Source of the DNA: Achromobacter xylosoxidans A8
GTDB lineage: Bacteria > Pseudomonadota > Gammaproteobacteria > Burkholderiales > Burkholderiaceae_B
Assembly: GCF_000165835.1 (NCBI RefSeq)
Contig: NC_014640.1
Span: 3,844,001 to 3,908,000, forward strand
Reading direction: 5' to 3'
Length of the DNA: 64,000 bases
The notes under the pieces are model-generated. The model saw only the letters and a program-made list of their open reading frames with translations. It was not told where the DNA came from and did not search any database. A program made the position numbers and the translations under genes. Shown here one piece after another: positions 53,817-62,196 of this stretch (within the stretch, counting starts at the first letter, position 1; every line of letters starts with the position of its first letter).

Positions 53817-54635
53817 ATGGATCTCATCACTTCGACGCGCATGTACGACGTGGCGCCCGCGGCGCGGGCTGCCTGGCATGCGCTGCTGCAGGCCGCGCAC
53901 GCCCGCGCCGGCCTGGACGTGCACTTCGTCGAGCACGGCTGGCCGACGCCCATCGGCGAACTGTGGGAGCGGCCGGGGCTGTGCGGCGTCTTCATATGCG
54001 GCTGGCCTTATGTCACGGCGCTGCAGGCGGGGCGGGCCTTTGGCGCCGTCGCCGCAGTGGTGCCGGACTGGCCGGCCTACGAAGGCCTGCCGCGCTACCG
54101 CAGCGAATTCCTGGTGCGCGCCGACTGCGGCTGGTCGTCGCTGGCTGACGCGGCCGGCAGCCGTTATGGCTGGATGGTGCGTGACTCGCAATCGGGCTGG
54201 AACGCGCCGCGCGCGGCGCTGGCGGGGCTGGCCGCGGCCGGCGGCGCCCTGTTCGCGGCGTCCAAGGGCCCCTATGGCAACCCGCGGGGCCTGCTGCGCG
54301 CCCTGGCCGACGGCGAAATCGACCTGACCGCGGTCGACGGCTGGTACCTGGATCTGCTGCGCGCGCACGATCCGGCCGCGCTGGCCGGATTGCGCACGCT
54401 GGCGTATACGCCCTGGACGCCGAATCCCTTGCTGGTGGCCGGACCCGACGTGGATCCGGCCAGCGCGCAAGCCCTGTCGGACGTCCTGCTGACCATGCAC
54501 GAGGATCCAGCCCACGCGCCGCTGCTGCGCGCCGCCCATGTGGCGCGCTTCGCGCGCCCTGACCCCGCGTCGTACACGGTCCTGAGCGACATGGCGCAAG
54601 CCGCAACGGCGGCCGGCTATCCCGAGATACGCTAA
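53817..54635 (+). CDS. PhnD/SsuA-type substrate-binding-like protein without signal peptide
   Basis: 272 aa from ATG 53817 ('MDLITSTRMYDVAPAARA'). The fold pattern resembles phosphonate/sulfonate ABC-type binding proteins ('WPTPIGELWERPGLCGVFIC', 'SRYGWMVRDSQSGWNAPRAA', 'GEIDLTAVDGWYLDLL'). It has no secretion signal and so would be cytoplasmic, unlike a transport protein; members of this fold are also known as enzymes. Starts 10 bp after the cyclodeaminase gene. Confidence 0.78.
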   Translation: MDLITSTRMYDVAPAARAAWHALLQAAHARAGLDVHFVEHGWPTPIGELWERPGLCGVFICGWPYVTALQAGRAFGAVAAVVPDWPAYEGLPRYRSEFLVRADCGWSSLADAAGSRYGWMVRDSQSGWNAPRAALAGLAAAGGALFAASKGPYGNPRGLLRALADGEIDLTAVDGWYLDLLRAHDPAALAGLRTLAYTPWTPNPLLVAGPDVDPASAQALSDVLLTMHEDPAHAPLLRAAHVARFARPDPASYTVLSDMAQAATAAGYPEIR

Positions 54636-54698
54636 AGCCGGGGCAGGCGCCGCTTTGCGCAGCAGGTGTACTGCCCCGATTCCCTGGAACGTCGGCGC

Positions 54699-54715
54699 TT
54701 TAAAGAATTATTAAA
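54699..54715. promoter_or_regulatory. Direct AT-rich repeat resembling a PmrA/QseB box
   Basis: 'tttaaa', five bases, 'attaaa', with the same 11-bp period as the box before the response regulator. Lies between the binding-protein-like gene and the LysR gene. Weak match; could also be part of a promoter. Confidence 0.3.
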
Positions 54716-54829
54716 ACCCCGTGCCGACAATGCACTCCTGCGACGGCGGGCCCCCGGCCCGCCGCCAGCACGCACCCTCAGCAATGAAAGATGGCGCTGA
54801 TCCGTCCGGACCGCGCGGGAGATGCATAT

Positions 54830-55759
54830 ATGAAACGCCTGCATGGCATGGAATTGTTCGCCGAAGTGGCGAAGGCGCATAGCTTCAGCCGGGCCGCCGC
54901 GGTCCTCGGCATGCCGACCTCCACGGTGTCGCGCCAGGTGGCCGAACTGGAGCGCGCGGTCGGCCTGCGGCTGCTCAGCCGCAACACGCGCCGAGTGGAA
55001 TTGACCGACGCCGGCCGGCTGTATTTCGAGCGCTGCCGCCGCATTGTGGCCGAAGCCGAGATCGCCCACGAGGAATTGCGCGAGCAACTGGAAATTCCCA
55101 GCGGCCCGCTGCACGTCCAGTTGCCGGCGGCATACGCGTTGGACGCCTTGATGCCGGCCTTGGTCGAATTCGGCAGCCACTACCCCGAAATCCGCCTGCA
55201 ACTGAGCGTGACCGGCCCCGAGTTCGCCGAGCACCCGCCCGAGATCGGCGACGTGGCGATCCGCCTGGGCGAACTGCCCGACTCGTCGCTGGTGGCGCGC
55301 CGACTCGGCGCGGTCCATGCCAGCCTGTACGCCGCGCCCGCCTACCTGGCGGCCCGCGGCACCCCCGCCTGCCCCGCCGACCTGGCGCGCCACGACTGCA
55401 TCGGCCTGCGCGCCGGCGGCGGCCAGCCCGCGCCCTGGCCGCTGCAGCGCGGCCGCGAGCAGTTGCTGGTTCCAGTGGAGCACCGCTATGGCGCCAACGA
55501 CGCCTGCATGGCCCGGCAGCTTGCCGTGCTGGGCGCCGGCATCGCGGCGCTGGGCGGAGACGAAAGCGGCCGGCTGCGCTCCGGCGAGCTGGCGCGCGTG
55601 CTGCCGGCCTGGAGCCTCGGACCGATCGAGGTCCATGCCGTGACCGAGACCCGCCTGTTGCCCGCCCGGACCCGCCGGCTGATCGATTTTCTGGCCGATT
55701 ACCTGGATGGCGCCGCGCGTTGCCACACACCGCGCCTGGAGGTGCGCCGCGCGGCCTAG
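54830..55759 (+). CDS. LysR-family transcriptional regulator
   Basis: 309 aa from ATG 54830 ('MKRLHGMELFAEVAKAHSFS') with a 'gggaga' site; the ATG at 54791 is less typical. Helix-turn-helix at 4-62 ('MPTSTVSRQVAELERAVGLR'), then a CrgA-like effector domain ('SLVARRLGAVHASLYAAPAY'). Same strand as the preceding four genes, 194 bp downstream, and the nearest candidate regulator of that cluster. Confidence 0.9.
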   Translation: MKRLHGMELFAEVAKAHSFSRAAAVLGMPTSTVSRQVAELERAVGLRLLSRNTRRVELTDAGRLYFERCRRIVAEAEIAHEELREQLEIPSGPLHVQLPAAYALDALMPALVEFGSHYPEIRLQLSVTGPEFAEHPPEIGDVAIRLGELPDSSLVARRLGAVHASLYAAPAYLAARGTPACPADLARHDCIGLRAGGGQPAPWPLQRGREQLLVPVEHRYGANDACMARQLAVLGAGIAALGGDESGRLRSGELARVLPAWSLGPIEVHAVTETRLLPARTRRLIDFLADYLDGAARCHTPRLEVRRAA

Positions 55760-55916
55760 GTTTTTCCCTGCGCGCACGGGCCCTCACCCCCGTCACAATA
55801 TTGCATCCCGAGGCGATACGGCCCCCTTTTTCACCCGCGGGCCGCCCCTCCTGTCCTCCTTCGGCCCTGGCGCCGCCCTCCACCGTGTAAACTCCCCCCT
55901 TTTTGACTCTGGTGGT

Positions 55917-56750
55917 ATGTTGCAGGCCCCACAGCGCACAGGTTTAAGCGGCCCGACGCTCATTCGCTTGCTGACTCGCCTGACGGATGCCGACGTCCCG
56001 CAATCCAGGCAATCGCTTTCAGACCATCTGAGCCTATGGCTCGGCTGGACGGACGCGATCGCGCTCTCCGCGGCGCTGAATACCAGCCCGCCGGTGATCG
56101 CCCCCGGCGCGCGCATGTTCAGCAGCGCCGAGGAGCGCGACTGCGCCCGCGTGCGGACCACGTTGGCCGACGCCATCGCCAGCGACACCGCGGCCACGGC
56201 CGCCAAGCGGCCCGGACCGGGACAAGCCCGCGCCCCCGCCAAGCAGTTGGCGGCGCTGGCCGAGGCCGAAGCCGACTACGCGAATTTTCGCCAGCGCTAT
56301 CTGTCGTTGCAGCACACGATGGAAACCGCCGTGGGCAATCTGCGCAGCCGCCTGCGCGGCATGGTCGCGGCCAAGAATGGCGAAATGACACGCCTGGCGG
56401 TGGTCGACGCCATCATGGACCGCGCCCTGCTGCCCAAGGAACGCGCGCTATTCGGCGTGATTCCGAAGTTGCTGCAAGGCCATTTCAACCGCTTGCGCGA
56501 GGCCGAGGCCGCTGCGTTGGCCGAGGCTGCCGCATTGGCGGAAGCTGAGGCCCAAGCCGCGGTCGACGTCGAGGCGCAAGGCGATGCCGCAGCCGAGACA
56601 GGCGCGGCGCCCGCAGTGGCGCAGGCACCGATAACGCCAGGCGCCTGGCTGGACACGTTCCGCAAAGACATGCGCAGCGTGCTGCTGGCCGAATTGGATG
56701 TTCGTTTACAACCGGTCGAAGGGCTGCTTGCCACCCTTCGCGCCAGCTAA
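55917..56750 (+). CDS. DUF3348 family protein
   Basis: 277 aa, start at 'MLQAPQRTGLSGPTLIRLLT'. The DUF3348 N-terminal region is clear ('LSDHLSLWLGWTDAIALSAA'), followed by a helical middle ('ANFRQRYLSLQHTMETAVGN', 'LRSRLRGMVAAKNGEMTRLA') and an Ala/Glu-rich coiled-coil tract (about 195-235) before a conserved end 'FRKDMRSVLLAELDVRLQPV'. No signal peptide or membrane segment, so cytoplasmic. First gene of a tightly packed four-gene operon; 10 bp before the DUF802 gene. Function unknown. Confidence 0.92.
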   Translation: MLQAPQRTGLSGPTLIRLLTRLTDADVPQSRQSLSDHLSLWLGWTDAIALSAALNTSPPVIAPGARMFSSAEERDCARVRTTLADAIASDTAATAAKRPGPGQARAPAKQLAALAEAEADYANFRQRYLSLQHTMETAVGNLRSRLRGMVAAKNGEMTRLAVVDAIMDRALLPKERALFGVIPKLLQGHFNRLREAEAAALAEAAALAEAEAQAAVDVEAQGDAAAETGAAPAVAQAPITPGAWLDTFRKDMRSVLLAELDVRLQPVEGLLATLRAS

Positions 56751-56760
56751 CCGGGACACT

Positions 56761-59700
56761 ATGTCCAAATATCTGACTAATCTCGTTGTTTTCTTGGCGG
56801 GTCTGGCCGTCGTGGGCTGGATCGGCGCGGGCTATGCGGGCAACAACCCGCTGGCGCTGGCCGTGACCTTGCTGATAGGCGCCTGTTACGTGGGCGGCGC
56901 GCTCGAACTGCTGCGCTACCAGCAGGCGACCTCCTCGCTGACGCGCGCGCTTTCGGGCCTGTCCGATGCGCCCGGCAATCTCGGATCCTGGCTGGACCAG
57001 TTGCCGCCTAGCCTGCGCAACGCCACGCGCCTGCGAATCGAGGGCGAGCGCGCGGGCCTGCCCGGACCGGCGCTGACGCCGTATCTGGTGGGCCTGCTGG
57101 TCTTGCTGGGCATGCTGGGTACCTTCCTGGGCATGGTCGTGACCCTGCGCGGCACCGGCCTCGCGCTGGAAAGCGCCACCGACCTGGCCGCCATCCGCGC
57201 CTCGCTCGCCGCGCCGGTCAAGGGCCTGGGCTTCGCCTTCGGCACCTCGATCGCAGGCGTCGCCAGCTCCGCCATGCTGGGCCTGCTGGCGGCCCTGTGC
57301 CGCCGCGAACGCGTGCGCGCAGCGCAATTGCTGGACAGCAAGGCAGCCACCACGCTGCGGGTGTACTCGCAAGGCTACCAACGCGAGGAATCCTTCAAGC
57401 TGCTGCAACGCCAGGCCGAAGTCATGCAGCGCCAGGCCGACGCCATGCCGACCCTGGTCGACCAGTTGCAGACCATGATGAACAGCATGGCGCAGCAGAA
57501 TCAGGCCCTGAGCGACCGCCACATGGCCAGCCAGGACGCCTTCCAGGGCAAGGCCGAAGCGGCCTACTCCCGCCTTGCCGCCGTCATGGAGCAATCCATG
57601 AAGGAAAGCGTGTCGCAAAGCGCGCGCTCGGCCGGCGCCGCCCTGCAACCGGTCGTGGAAGCGACCATGGCCAGCCTGTCGCGCGAAACCGCGTCCCTGC
57701 AAGACACCGTGACGCAAGCCGTGCAGCGCCAGCTGGAAGGCCTGACCTCGGGCTTCCAAGCCACCACCAGCAATGTCGCCGGCATCTGGAACCAAGCCCT
57801 GGCCGGACAGCAACGCGCCAGCGAGGCCCTGTCCCAGGACCTGCGCGCCTCGCTCGACCACTTCGCCCAGACCTTCGAACAACGCTCGGCCGCCCTGCTG
57901 GACAGCGTGTCCTCGCGCCTGGAGGAATCGTCGGGCAGCATGTCCCACGCCTGGACCCAGGCGCTGTCGCGCCAGGAGCAGGCCAGCGAGAAACTGGCTG
58001 GCGACAATCTGCAGGCCCTGACCGCGGCCGCGGCCAGCTTCGAGCAGCATTCGGCCTCGCTGCTGCGCACCCTGAACCAATCGCATACCCTGCTGCAATC
58101 CGACCTGGCTTCGCGCGACCAGCAGCGCCTCGCCGCCTGGACCGAAACGCTGGGCGCCATGGGCGCCACGCTGCGCCAGGAATGGGAACAGTCCGGCGCG
58201 CAGGCCGCCGAACGCCAGGAGGCGATCAGCGCCACATTGGCGCAGGCCGTGCACGACATTACTGCGCAATCGCAGGTCCAGGCCCAATTGCTGGAAGGCG
58301 TGTCGGCCCGCATGGAAGCGGCCGCCAACGGCGTCTCGCAGCAATGGGCCAGCGCCCTGGCCCGCCAGGAACAGGCCGGCGAAAAGCTGGCCGGCGACAA
58401 CCGCCAGGCCCTGGCTGCAGCCGCCGCCACCTTCGAACAGCATTCCGCCGCACTGTTGCAAACGCTGGACCAGTCGCATGCCCAGTTGCAGGCTGCGCTG
58501 GCCTCGCGCGACCAGGAACGCCTGGCCGCCTGGACCGGCACGCTGACCGCCATGGGCGCGACGCTGAGCCAGGAATGGCAGCAGGCCGGCGCCGACACCG
58601 TGGCCCGCCAACAGGCCGTCAGCGACACGCTGGCCCAGACCGCGCGCGACATCGCGGCCCAGACCCAGGCCCAGGCCGGTCTGCTGGAAAGCGTATCGGC
58701 CCGCCTGGAAACGGCGGCCGGCAGCGTCACCCAGGCCTGGACCGAAGCCCAGGCGCGCCAGGAACAGGCCAATGCCAAGCTCGCTGGCGACAACCAGCAG
58801 GCACTGGAAACCGCCGCGGCCACCTTCGAACAGCATTCCGCAGCTTTGCTGCAGACGCTGGACCAGTCGCACACTGAATTGCAAGCCGCGCTGGCCTCGC
58901 GCGACCAGGAACGCCTGGCCGCATGGACCGGCACGCTCACCGCCATGGCCGCCAAGCTCGGCCAGGAATGGGAACAGGCCGGCACCCAGGCCGCCCTGCG
59001 CCAGGTGGAAGTCAACGACACGCTGGCCCAGACCGCGCGCGATCTCACGGCCCAGACCCAGGCCCAGGCCGGCCTGCTCGAAAGCGTATCGGCCCGCCTG
59101 GAAACGGCCGCCACCGGCGTCACTCAAGCCTGGACCGAAGCGCAGGCGCGCCAGGAGCAGGCCAATGCCAAGCTGGCCGGCGACAACCAGCAGGCGCTGG
59201 AATCGGCTGCTGCCGCCTTCGAACAACACTCCGCGGCCCTGCTGCAGACGCTGGACCAGTCGCACACTGAATTGCAGGCCGCGCTGGCTTCGCGCGACCA
59301 GGAACGCCTGGCCGCCTGGACCGGCACCCTGACCGCCATGGCCGCCAAGCTCGGCCAGGAGTGGGAACAGGCCGGCACCCAAGCCGCCCTGCGCCAACTG
59401 GAAGTCAACGACACCCTGGCCCAGACCGCGCGCGACATCACTGCGCAGACGCAGGCCCAGGCTGGCCTGCTGGAAAGCGTATCGGCCCGCCTGGAGACCG
59501 CCGCCACCGGCGTCACCCAAGCCTGGACCGACGCGCAGGCGCGCCAGGAGCAGGCCAACGCCAAGCTGGCCGGCGACAACCAGCAGGCGCTGGAAGCCGC
59601 CGCCGCTGCGTTCGAACAGCATTCCGCCGCCCTGTTGCAAACGCTGGAGCAATCGCAGACAGACCTGCAGACCGCGCTCGCCGCCAAGGACGAAACGCGC

Positions 59701-60450
59701 CTGGAAGCCTGGACCGGCAAGCTCGGCGCCATCGCCGACTCGCTGCGCGCCGAATGGGAGCAGACCAGCTCCTACACGGCCAGCCAGCAGCAGCAGATCT
59801 GCGACACCCTGGCCATCACCGCGCAAGACATCAGCGCACAGACCCAGGCGTCCGCCAACGACACCATCGCCGAAATCGGCCGCCTGGTGCAGGCTGCCTC
59901 CGAGGCGCCACGCGCCGCCGCCGAGGTCATCGGCGAACTGCGCCAGAAGCTCTCCGACAGCATGGAGCGCGACAACGACATGCTGGAAGAGCGCACTCGC
60001 CTGCTGGAAACCCTGGGCACCCTGCTGGACGCCGTCAACCACACCGCCGCCGAACAGCGCACGGCCGTGGACGCACTGGTGTCCTCGTCGGCGGACCTGC
60101 TGGACCGCGTCGGCACGCAGTTCACCGAACAGGCCCAGGCCGAAACCGGCAAGCTGGCCGAAGTGGCCGCACAGGTCGCCAGCGGCGCGGTCGAAGTGGC
60201 CAGCCTGGGCGAATCCTTCGGCACGGCCGTGCAGCTCTTTGGCGAGTCCAACGACAAGCTGGTCGCGCACCTGCAACGCATCGAAGCGGCGCTGGACAAG
60301 TCCATCGCGCGCGGCGACGAACAGCTGGCCTACTACGTGGCGCAGGCCCGTGAAGTGGTCGACCTGAGCATGGTGTCGCAGAAGCAGATCATCGAGAACC
60401 TGCAGCAGCTGGCCATCCAGCGCGCGACGGCCGGAGCGGAAGCGGCATGA
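56761..60450 (+). CDS. DUF802 MotA/TolQ-like protein with very long repeat tail
   Basis: 1,229 aa, start at 'MSKYLTNLVVFLAGLAV'. Four membrane segments: about 5-24, 30-51, 108-128 and 155-180. The last two read 'LLVLLGMLGTFLGMVVTLRG' and 'GLGFAFGTSIAGVASSAMLG', the MotA/TolQ/ExbB (and ZorA) pore pattern. The remaining ~1,040 residues are helical and cytoplasmic, with five tandem 131-residue units (379-1033) and a more divergent C-terminal coil (about 1034-1229). It overlaps the OmpA/MotB-like gene by 4 bp. Most likely an ion-driven motor subunit; domain function uncharacterised. Confidence 0.93.
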   Translation: MSKYLTNLVVFLAGLAVVGWIGAGYAGNNPLALAVTLLIGACYVGGALELLRYQQATSSLTRALSGLSDAPGNLGSWLDQLPPSLRNATRLRIEGERAGLPGPALTPYLVGLLVLLGMLGTFLGMVVTLRGTGLALESATDLAAIRASLAAPVKGLGFAFGTSIAGVASSAMLGLLAALCRRERVRAAQLLDSKAATTLRVYSQGYQREESFKLLQRQAEVMQRQADAMPTLVDQLQTMMNSMAQQNQALSDRHMASQDAFQGKAEAAYSRLAAVMEQSMKESVSQSARSAGAALQPVVEATMASLSRETASLQDTVTQAVQRQLEGLTSGFQATTSNVAGIWNQALAGQQRASEALSQDLRASLDHFAQTFEQRSAALLDSVSSRLEESSGSMSHAWTQALSRQEQASEKLAGDNLQALTAAAASFEQHSASLLRTLNQSHTLLQSDLASRDQQRLAAWTETLGAMGATLRQEWEQSGAQAAERQEAISATLAQAVHDITAQSQVQAQLLEGVSARMEAAANGVSQQWASALARQEQAGEKLAGDNRQALAAAAATFEQHSAALLQTLDQSHAQLQAALASRDQERLAAWTGTLTAMGATLSQEWQQAGADTVARQQAVSDTLAQTARDIAAQTQAQAGLLESVSARLETAAGSVTQAWTEAQARQEQANAKLAGDNQQALETAAATFEQHSAALLQTLDQSHTELQAALASRDQERLAAWTGTLTAMAAKLGQEWEQAGTQAALRQVEVNDTLAQTARDLTAQTQAQAGLLESVSARLETAATGVTQAWTEAQARQEQANAKLAGDNQQALESAAAAFEQHSAALLQTLDQSHTELQAALASRDQERLAAWTGTLTAMAAKLGQEWEQAGTQAALRQLEVNDTLAQTARDITAQTQAQAGLLESVSARLETAATGVTQAWTDAQARQEQANAKLAGDNQQALEAAAAAFEQHSAALLQTLEQSQTDLQTALAAKDETRLEAWTGKLGAIADSLRAEWEQTSSYTASQQQQICDTLAITAQDISAQTQASANDTIAEIGRLVQAASEAPRAAAEVIGELRQKLSDSMERDNDMLEERTRLLETLGTLLDAVNHTAAEQRTAVDALVSSSADLLDRVGTQFTEQAQAETGKLAEVAAQVASGAVEVASLGESFGTAVQLFGESNDKLVAHLQRIEAALDKSIARGDEQLAYYVAQAREVVDLSMVSQKQIIENLQQLAIQRATAGAEAA
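57895..59859 (+). repeat. Five tandem 393-bp repeats inside the DUF802 gene
   Basis: In-frame repeats of exactly 393 bp (131 codons) starting at 57895, 58288, 58681, 59074 and 59467. Each begins with a Leu-Leu-(Glu/Asp) and contains 'FEQHSAALLQTLDQSH'-type and 'ASRDQERLAAWTGTLTAM'-type blocks. Units 3-5 are nearly identical; the first is the most divergent. They encode one segment of the helical tail and suggest recent expansion by recombination. Confidence 0.93.
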
Positions 60451-61097
60451 GCGAGGACATCGACGGCGGCGTGGAGCCCGCAGTCCCGGCCTGGGCCGTC
60501 TTCGGCGACCTGATGTCGGTGCTGCTGGGCGCCTTCGTCCTGATCCTGGTGAGCGTCGTCGCGGTGCAGTTGCAGCTGTCGACCCAGCTCGAGGAAGAGG
60601 TCAAGCAGCGCCAGGTCGAAACCCAGCGCCGCGAGACGCTGGAACAGGCGCTGGCGGGCCCCCTGGCCGCCGGCCGCGTGACCCTGATCGACGGCCGCAT
60701 CGGCATCAGCGGCAGCGTCTTGTTCGCGCTGAACTCCGACCAGTTGCAGCCGGAAGGCCGCGAGGTCCTGAAGAGCCTGATCGAACCCCTGTCGGCCTAT
60801 CTGAAGTCGCACAACGAAATCCTGATGGTCAGCGGCTATACCGACGACCAGCAGGTGCGCGAAGGCAACCGGCGCTTCGCCGACAACTGGGACCTGTCCG
60901 CGCAGCGCGCCCTGACCGTGACGCGCGCGCTGATCGACGAGGGCGTACCTTCGTCGGCCGTGTTCGCCGCGGCCTTCGGCTCCGAACAGCCGGTGGCCGC
61001 GAACACCGACGAGGAAGGCCGGGCCAAGAACCGCCGCGTGGAAATCGCGCCCATCCCCAAACCCTCCAGCGACGCCGGAACCAAGCATGGCCAGTGA
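60447..61097 (+). CDS. MotB/ZorB-like OmpA-family protein
   Basis: 216 aa. A single membrane segment at about 19-40 ('FGDLMSVLLGAFVLILVSVV') carries Asp21 at the ion-binding position of MotB. After a short linker, a C-terminal OmpA domain (about 75-205) has 'SVLFALNSDQLQPEGREVLK', 'MVSGYTDDQQV', 'NWDLSAQRALTVTRALID' and 'NRRVEIAP'. No signal peptide, as expected for a MotB-type stator. ATGA overlap with the DUF802 gene and an 11-bp overlap with DUF2894 tie the operon together. Confidence 0.93.
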   Translation: MSEDIDGGVEPAVPAWAVFGDLMSVLLGAFVLILVSVVAVQLQLSTQLEEEVKQRQVETQRRETLEQALAGPLAAGRVTLIDGRIGISGSVLFALNSDQLQPEGREVLKSLIEPLSAYLKSHNEILMVSGYTDDQQVREGNRRFADNWDLSAQRALTVTRALIDEGVPSSAVFAAAFGSEQPVAANTDEEGRAKNRRVEIAPIPKPSSDAGTKHGQ

Positions 61098-61761
61098 CGG
61101 CACGCGCGGCGAAATCGTCGACGCCCGGGCCGTGCTGGACGCCTGGCGGGAAACCGGCGCCGACCGCATCGCGCCGGTCCGCTTCCAGTTCATGGACGCC
61201 CTGCAACGGCGCGCCGCCACGCAAGACGGCCAAGCCCGCAGGCTGCTGGACGGCAAGCTGACGGCACTGATCCAGGCCTATGAGGCCGAACTGGACGGCG
61301 CTGCCGTTAAGGCTCTTGCAGCCTCCAATGAATGCGCTCATGAAGGCGCCACCGCGGCGGCTCCCGCCGCTTGCGAACTCGGACCGCTGGCGACGCTGAC
61401 CGCCTACATGGCCGACCCCGGCGCCGACGCGCGCGGCGCCACGGACCTGCGAGCCTCCTACCCAGAACTGGAAGTGCTGGAGTACTTTCGCGGCGTCTGG
61501 TCGCGGGTCAGCGCGGACCGGCAAGTCCGGCAGTCCCAGGAGCAGGTGCACAAGAACGCCGGCCCGCTCAACTCCAACCAATTGGTGCACCGGGCGCTGT
61601 CGCTGATGCGCGAGGTGTCGCCGGGCTATCTGCAGCAGTTCCTGTCGTACACCGATGCGCTGATGTGGCTGGAACAGGTACAAGCCGCCACTGCGCCCGC
61701 GCCCAAGGAGGCCGCGCCGCGCGCCGGCGCCAAGAAGACGACGCGCGGCAAAGGGCGCTAA
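61087..61761 (+). CDS. DUF2894 family protein
   Basis: 224-aa soluble protein of the DUF2894 family, with the conserved C-terminal block 'GPLNSNQLVHRALSLMREVS' and 'YLQQFLSYTDALMWLEQVQ' (about 165-205) before an Ala/Lys-rich end. N-terminal helical region ('RFQFMDALQRRAATQDGQAR'). It overlaps the OmpA gene by 11 bp. Function unknown; likely a cytoplasmic partner of the DUF802 motor. Confidence 0.92.
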   Translation: MASDGTRGEIVDARAVLDAWRETGADRIAPVRFQFMDALQRRAATQDGQARRLLDGKLTALIQAYEAELDGAAVKALAASNECAHEGATAAAPAACELGPLATLTAYMADPGADARGATDLRASYPELEVLEYFRGVWSRVSADRQVRQSQEQVHKNAGPLNSNQLVHRALSLMREVSPGYLQQFLSYTDALMWLEQVQAATAPAPKEAAPRAGAKKTTRGKGR

Positions 61762-61917
61762 CAGCGCCGGGGTGCGGCCCCGAGCGATGCGCCCCCTCCC
61801 TGCCGCCCACCAGGCGGTCCCGCCAAGCGCCCCCCCTCCTTGGCCCTCCCAGGACGCCCCCAACAGAGCGCGTCCTCCCGATTTGCGCCCTTCCCCCCAT
61901 CGGCAGTAAGATACGTT

Positions 61918-61938
61918 CCATATACAAACCATATATGG
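61918..61938. promoter_or_regulatory. Candidate ParD-like operator
   Basis: 'ccatata' (61918-61924), four bases, then the perfect palindrome 'ccatatatgg' (61929-61938), just upstream of the ParD-like gene. Repeated palindromic half-sites before an antitoxin-like gene suggest autoregulation; a 'taagat' -10 candidate lies at 61907-61912. Confidence 0.55.
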
Positions 61939-61950
61939 ATCGCTAACTCC

Positions 61951-62196
61951 ATGGGCATCGTCAAGATTTCCGAGCAGATGCATGAGAACCTCCGCGTCGC
62001 CAGCGGCGCGCTCAGCCGCTCCATCAATTCCCAGGCCGAACACTGGATGCGCATCGGCATGCTGTCCGAGCTCTACCCCGAACTGCGCCACGCCGACATC
62101 TGCCAACTTCTGATCCGCATCGAACAGGCGGAGGGCTTCGCCATCGCCTCGCTGTCCCAGGGGCTGCCGCAGGCCGCCCAGCAGGAGGCCGCATAA
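61951..62196 (+). CDS. ParD-like family protein
   Basis: 81 aa, start at 'MGIVKISEQMHENLRVASGA' (ATG 61951). This is the ParD-like antitoxin family (ribbon-helix-helix type): basic N-terminal beta strand 'MGIVKIS', then 'SRSINSQAEHWMRIGML'. The next gene starts immediately after its stop and is a methionine aminopeptidase, not a ParE toxin. Probable DNA-binding autoregulator of this pair. Confidence 0.88.
   Translation: MGIVKISEQMHENLRVASGALSRSINSQAEHWMRIGMLSELYPELRHADICQLLIRIEQAEGFAIASLSQGLPQAAQQEAA

Noticed and set aside
57895..59859. Possible CRISPR array
   Set aside because: The repeats are 393 bp with no short spacers and are in frame within a protein gene.
56485..60276. Very long open frame (1,263 codons) on the minus strand, antisense to DUF802
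   Set aside because: It arises because the GC-rich repeat region lacks stops in that frame. Its translation is repetitive, has no family motif and crosses a well-supported operon.
55917..61761. A complete Zorya system
   Set aside because: No ZorC, ZorD or ZorE-like helicase or nuclease was seen. Only the motor half resembles Zorya, so it is not named as such.
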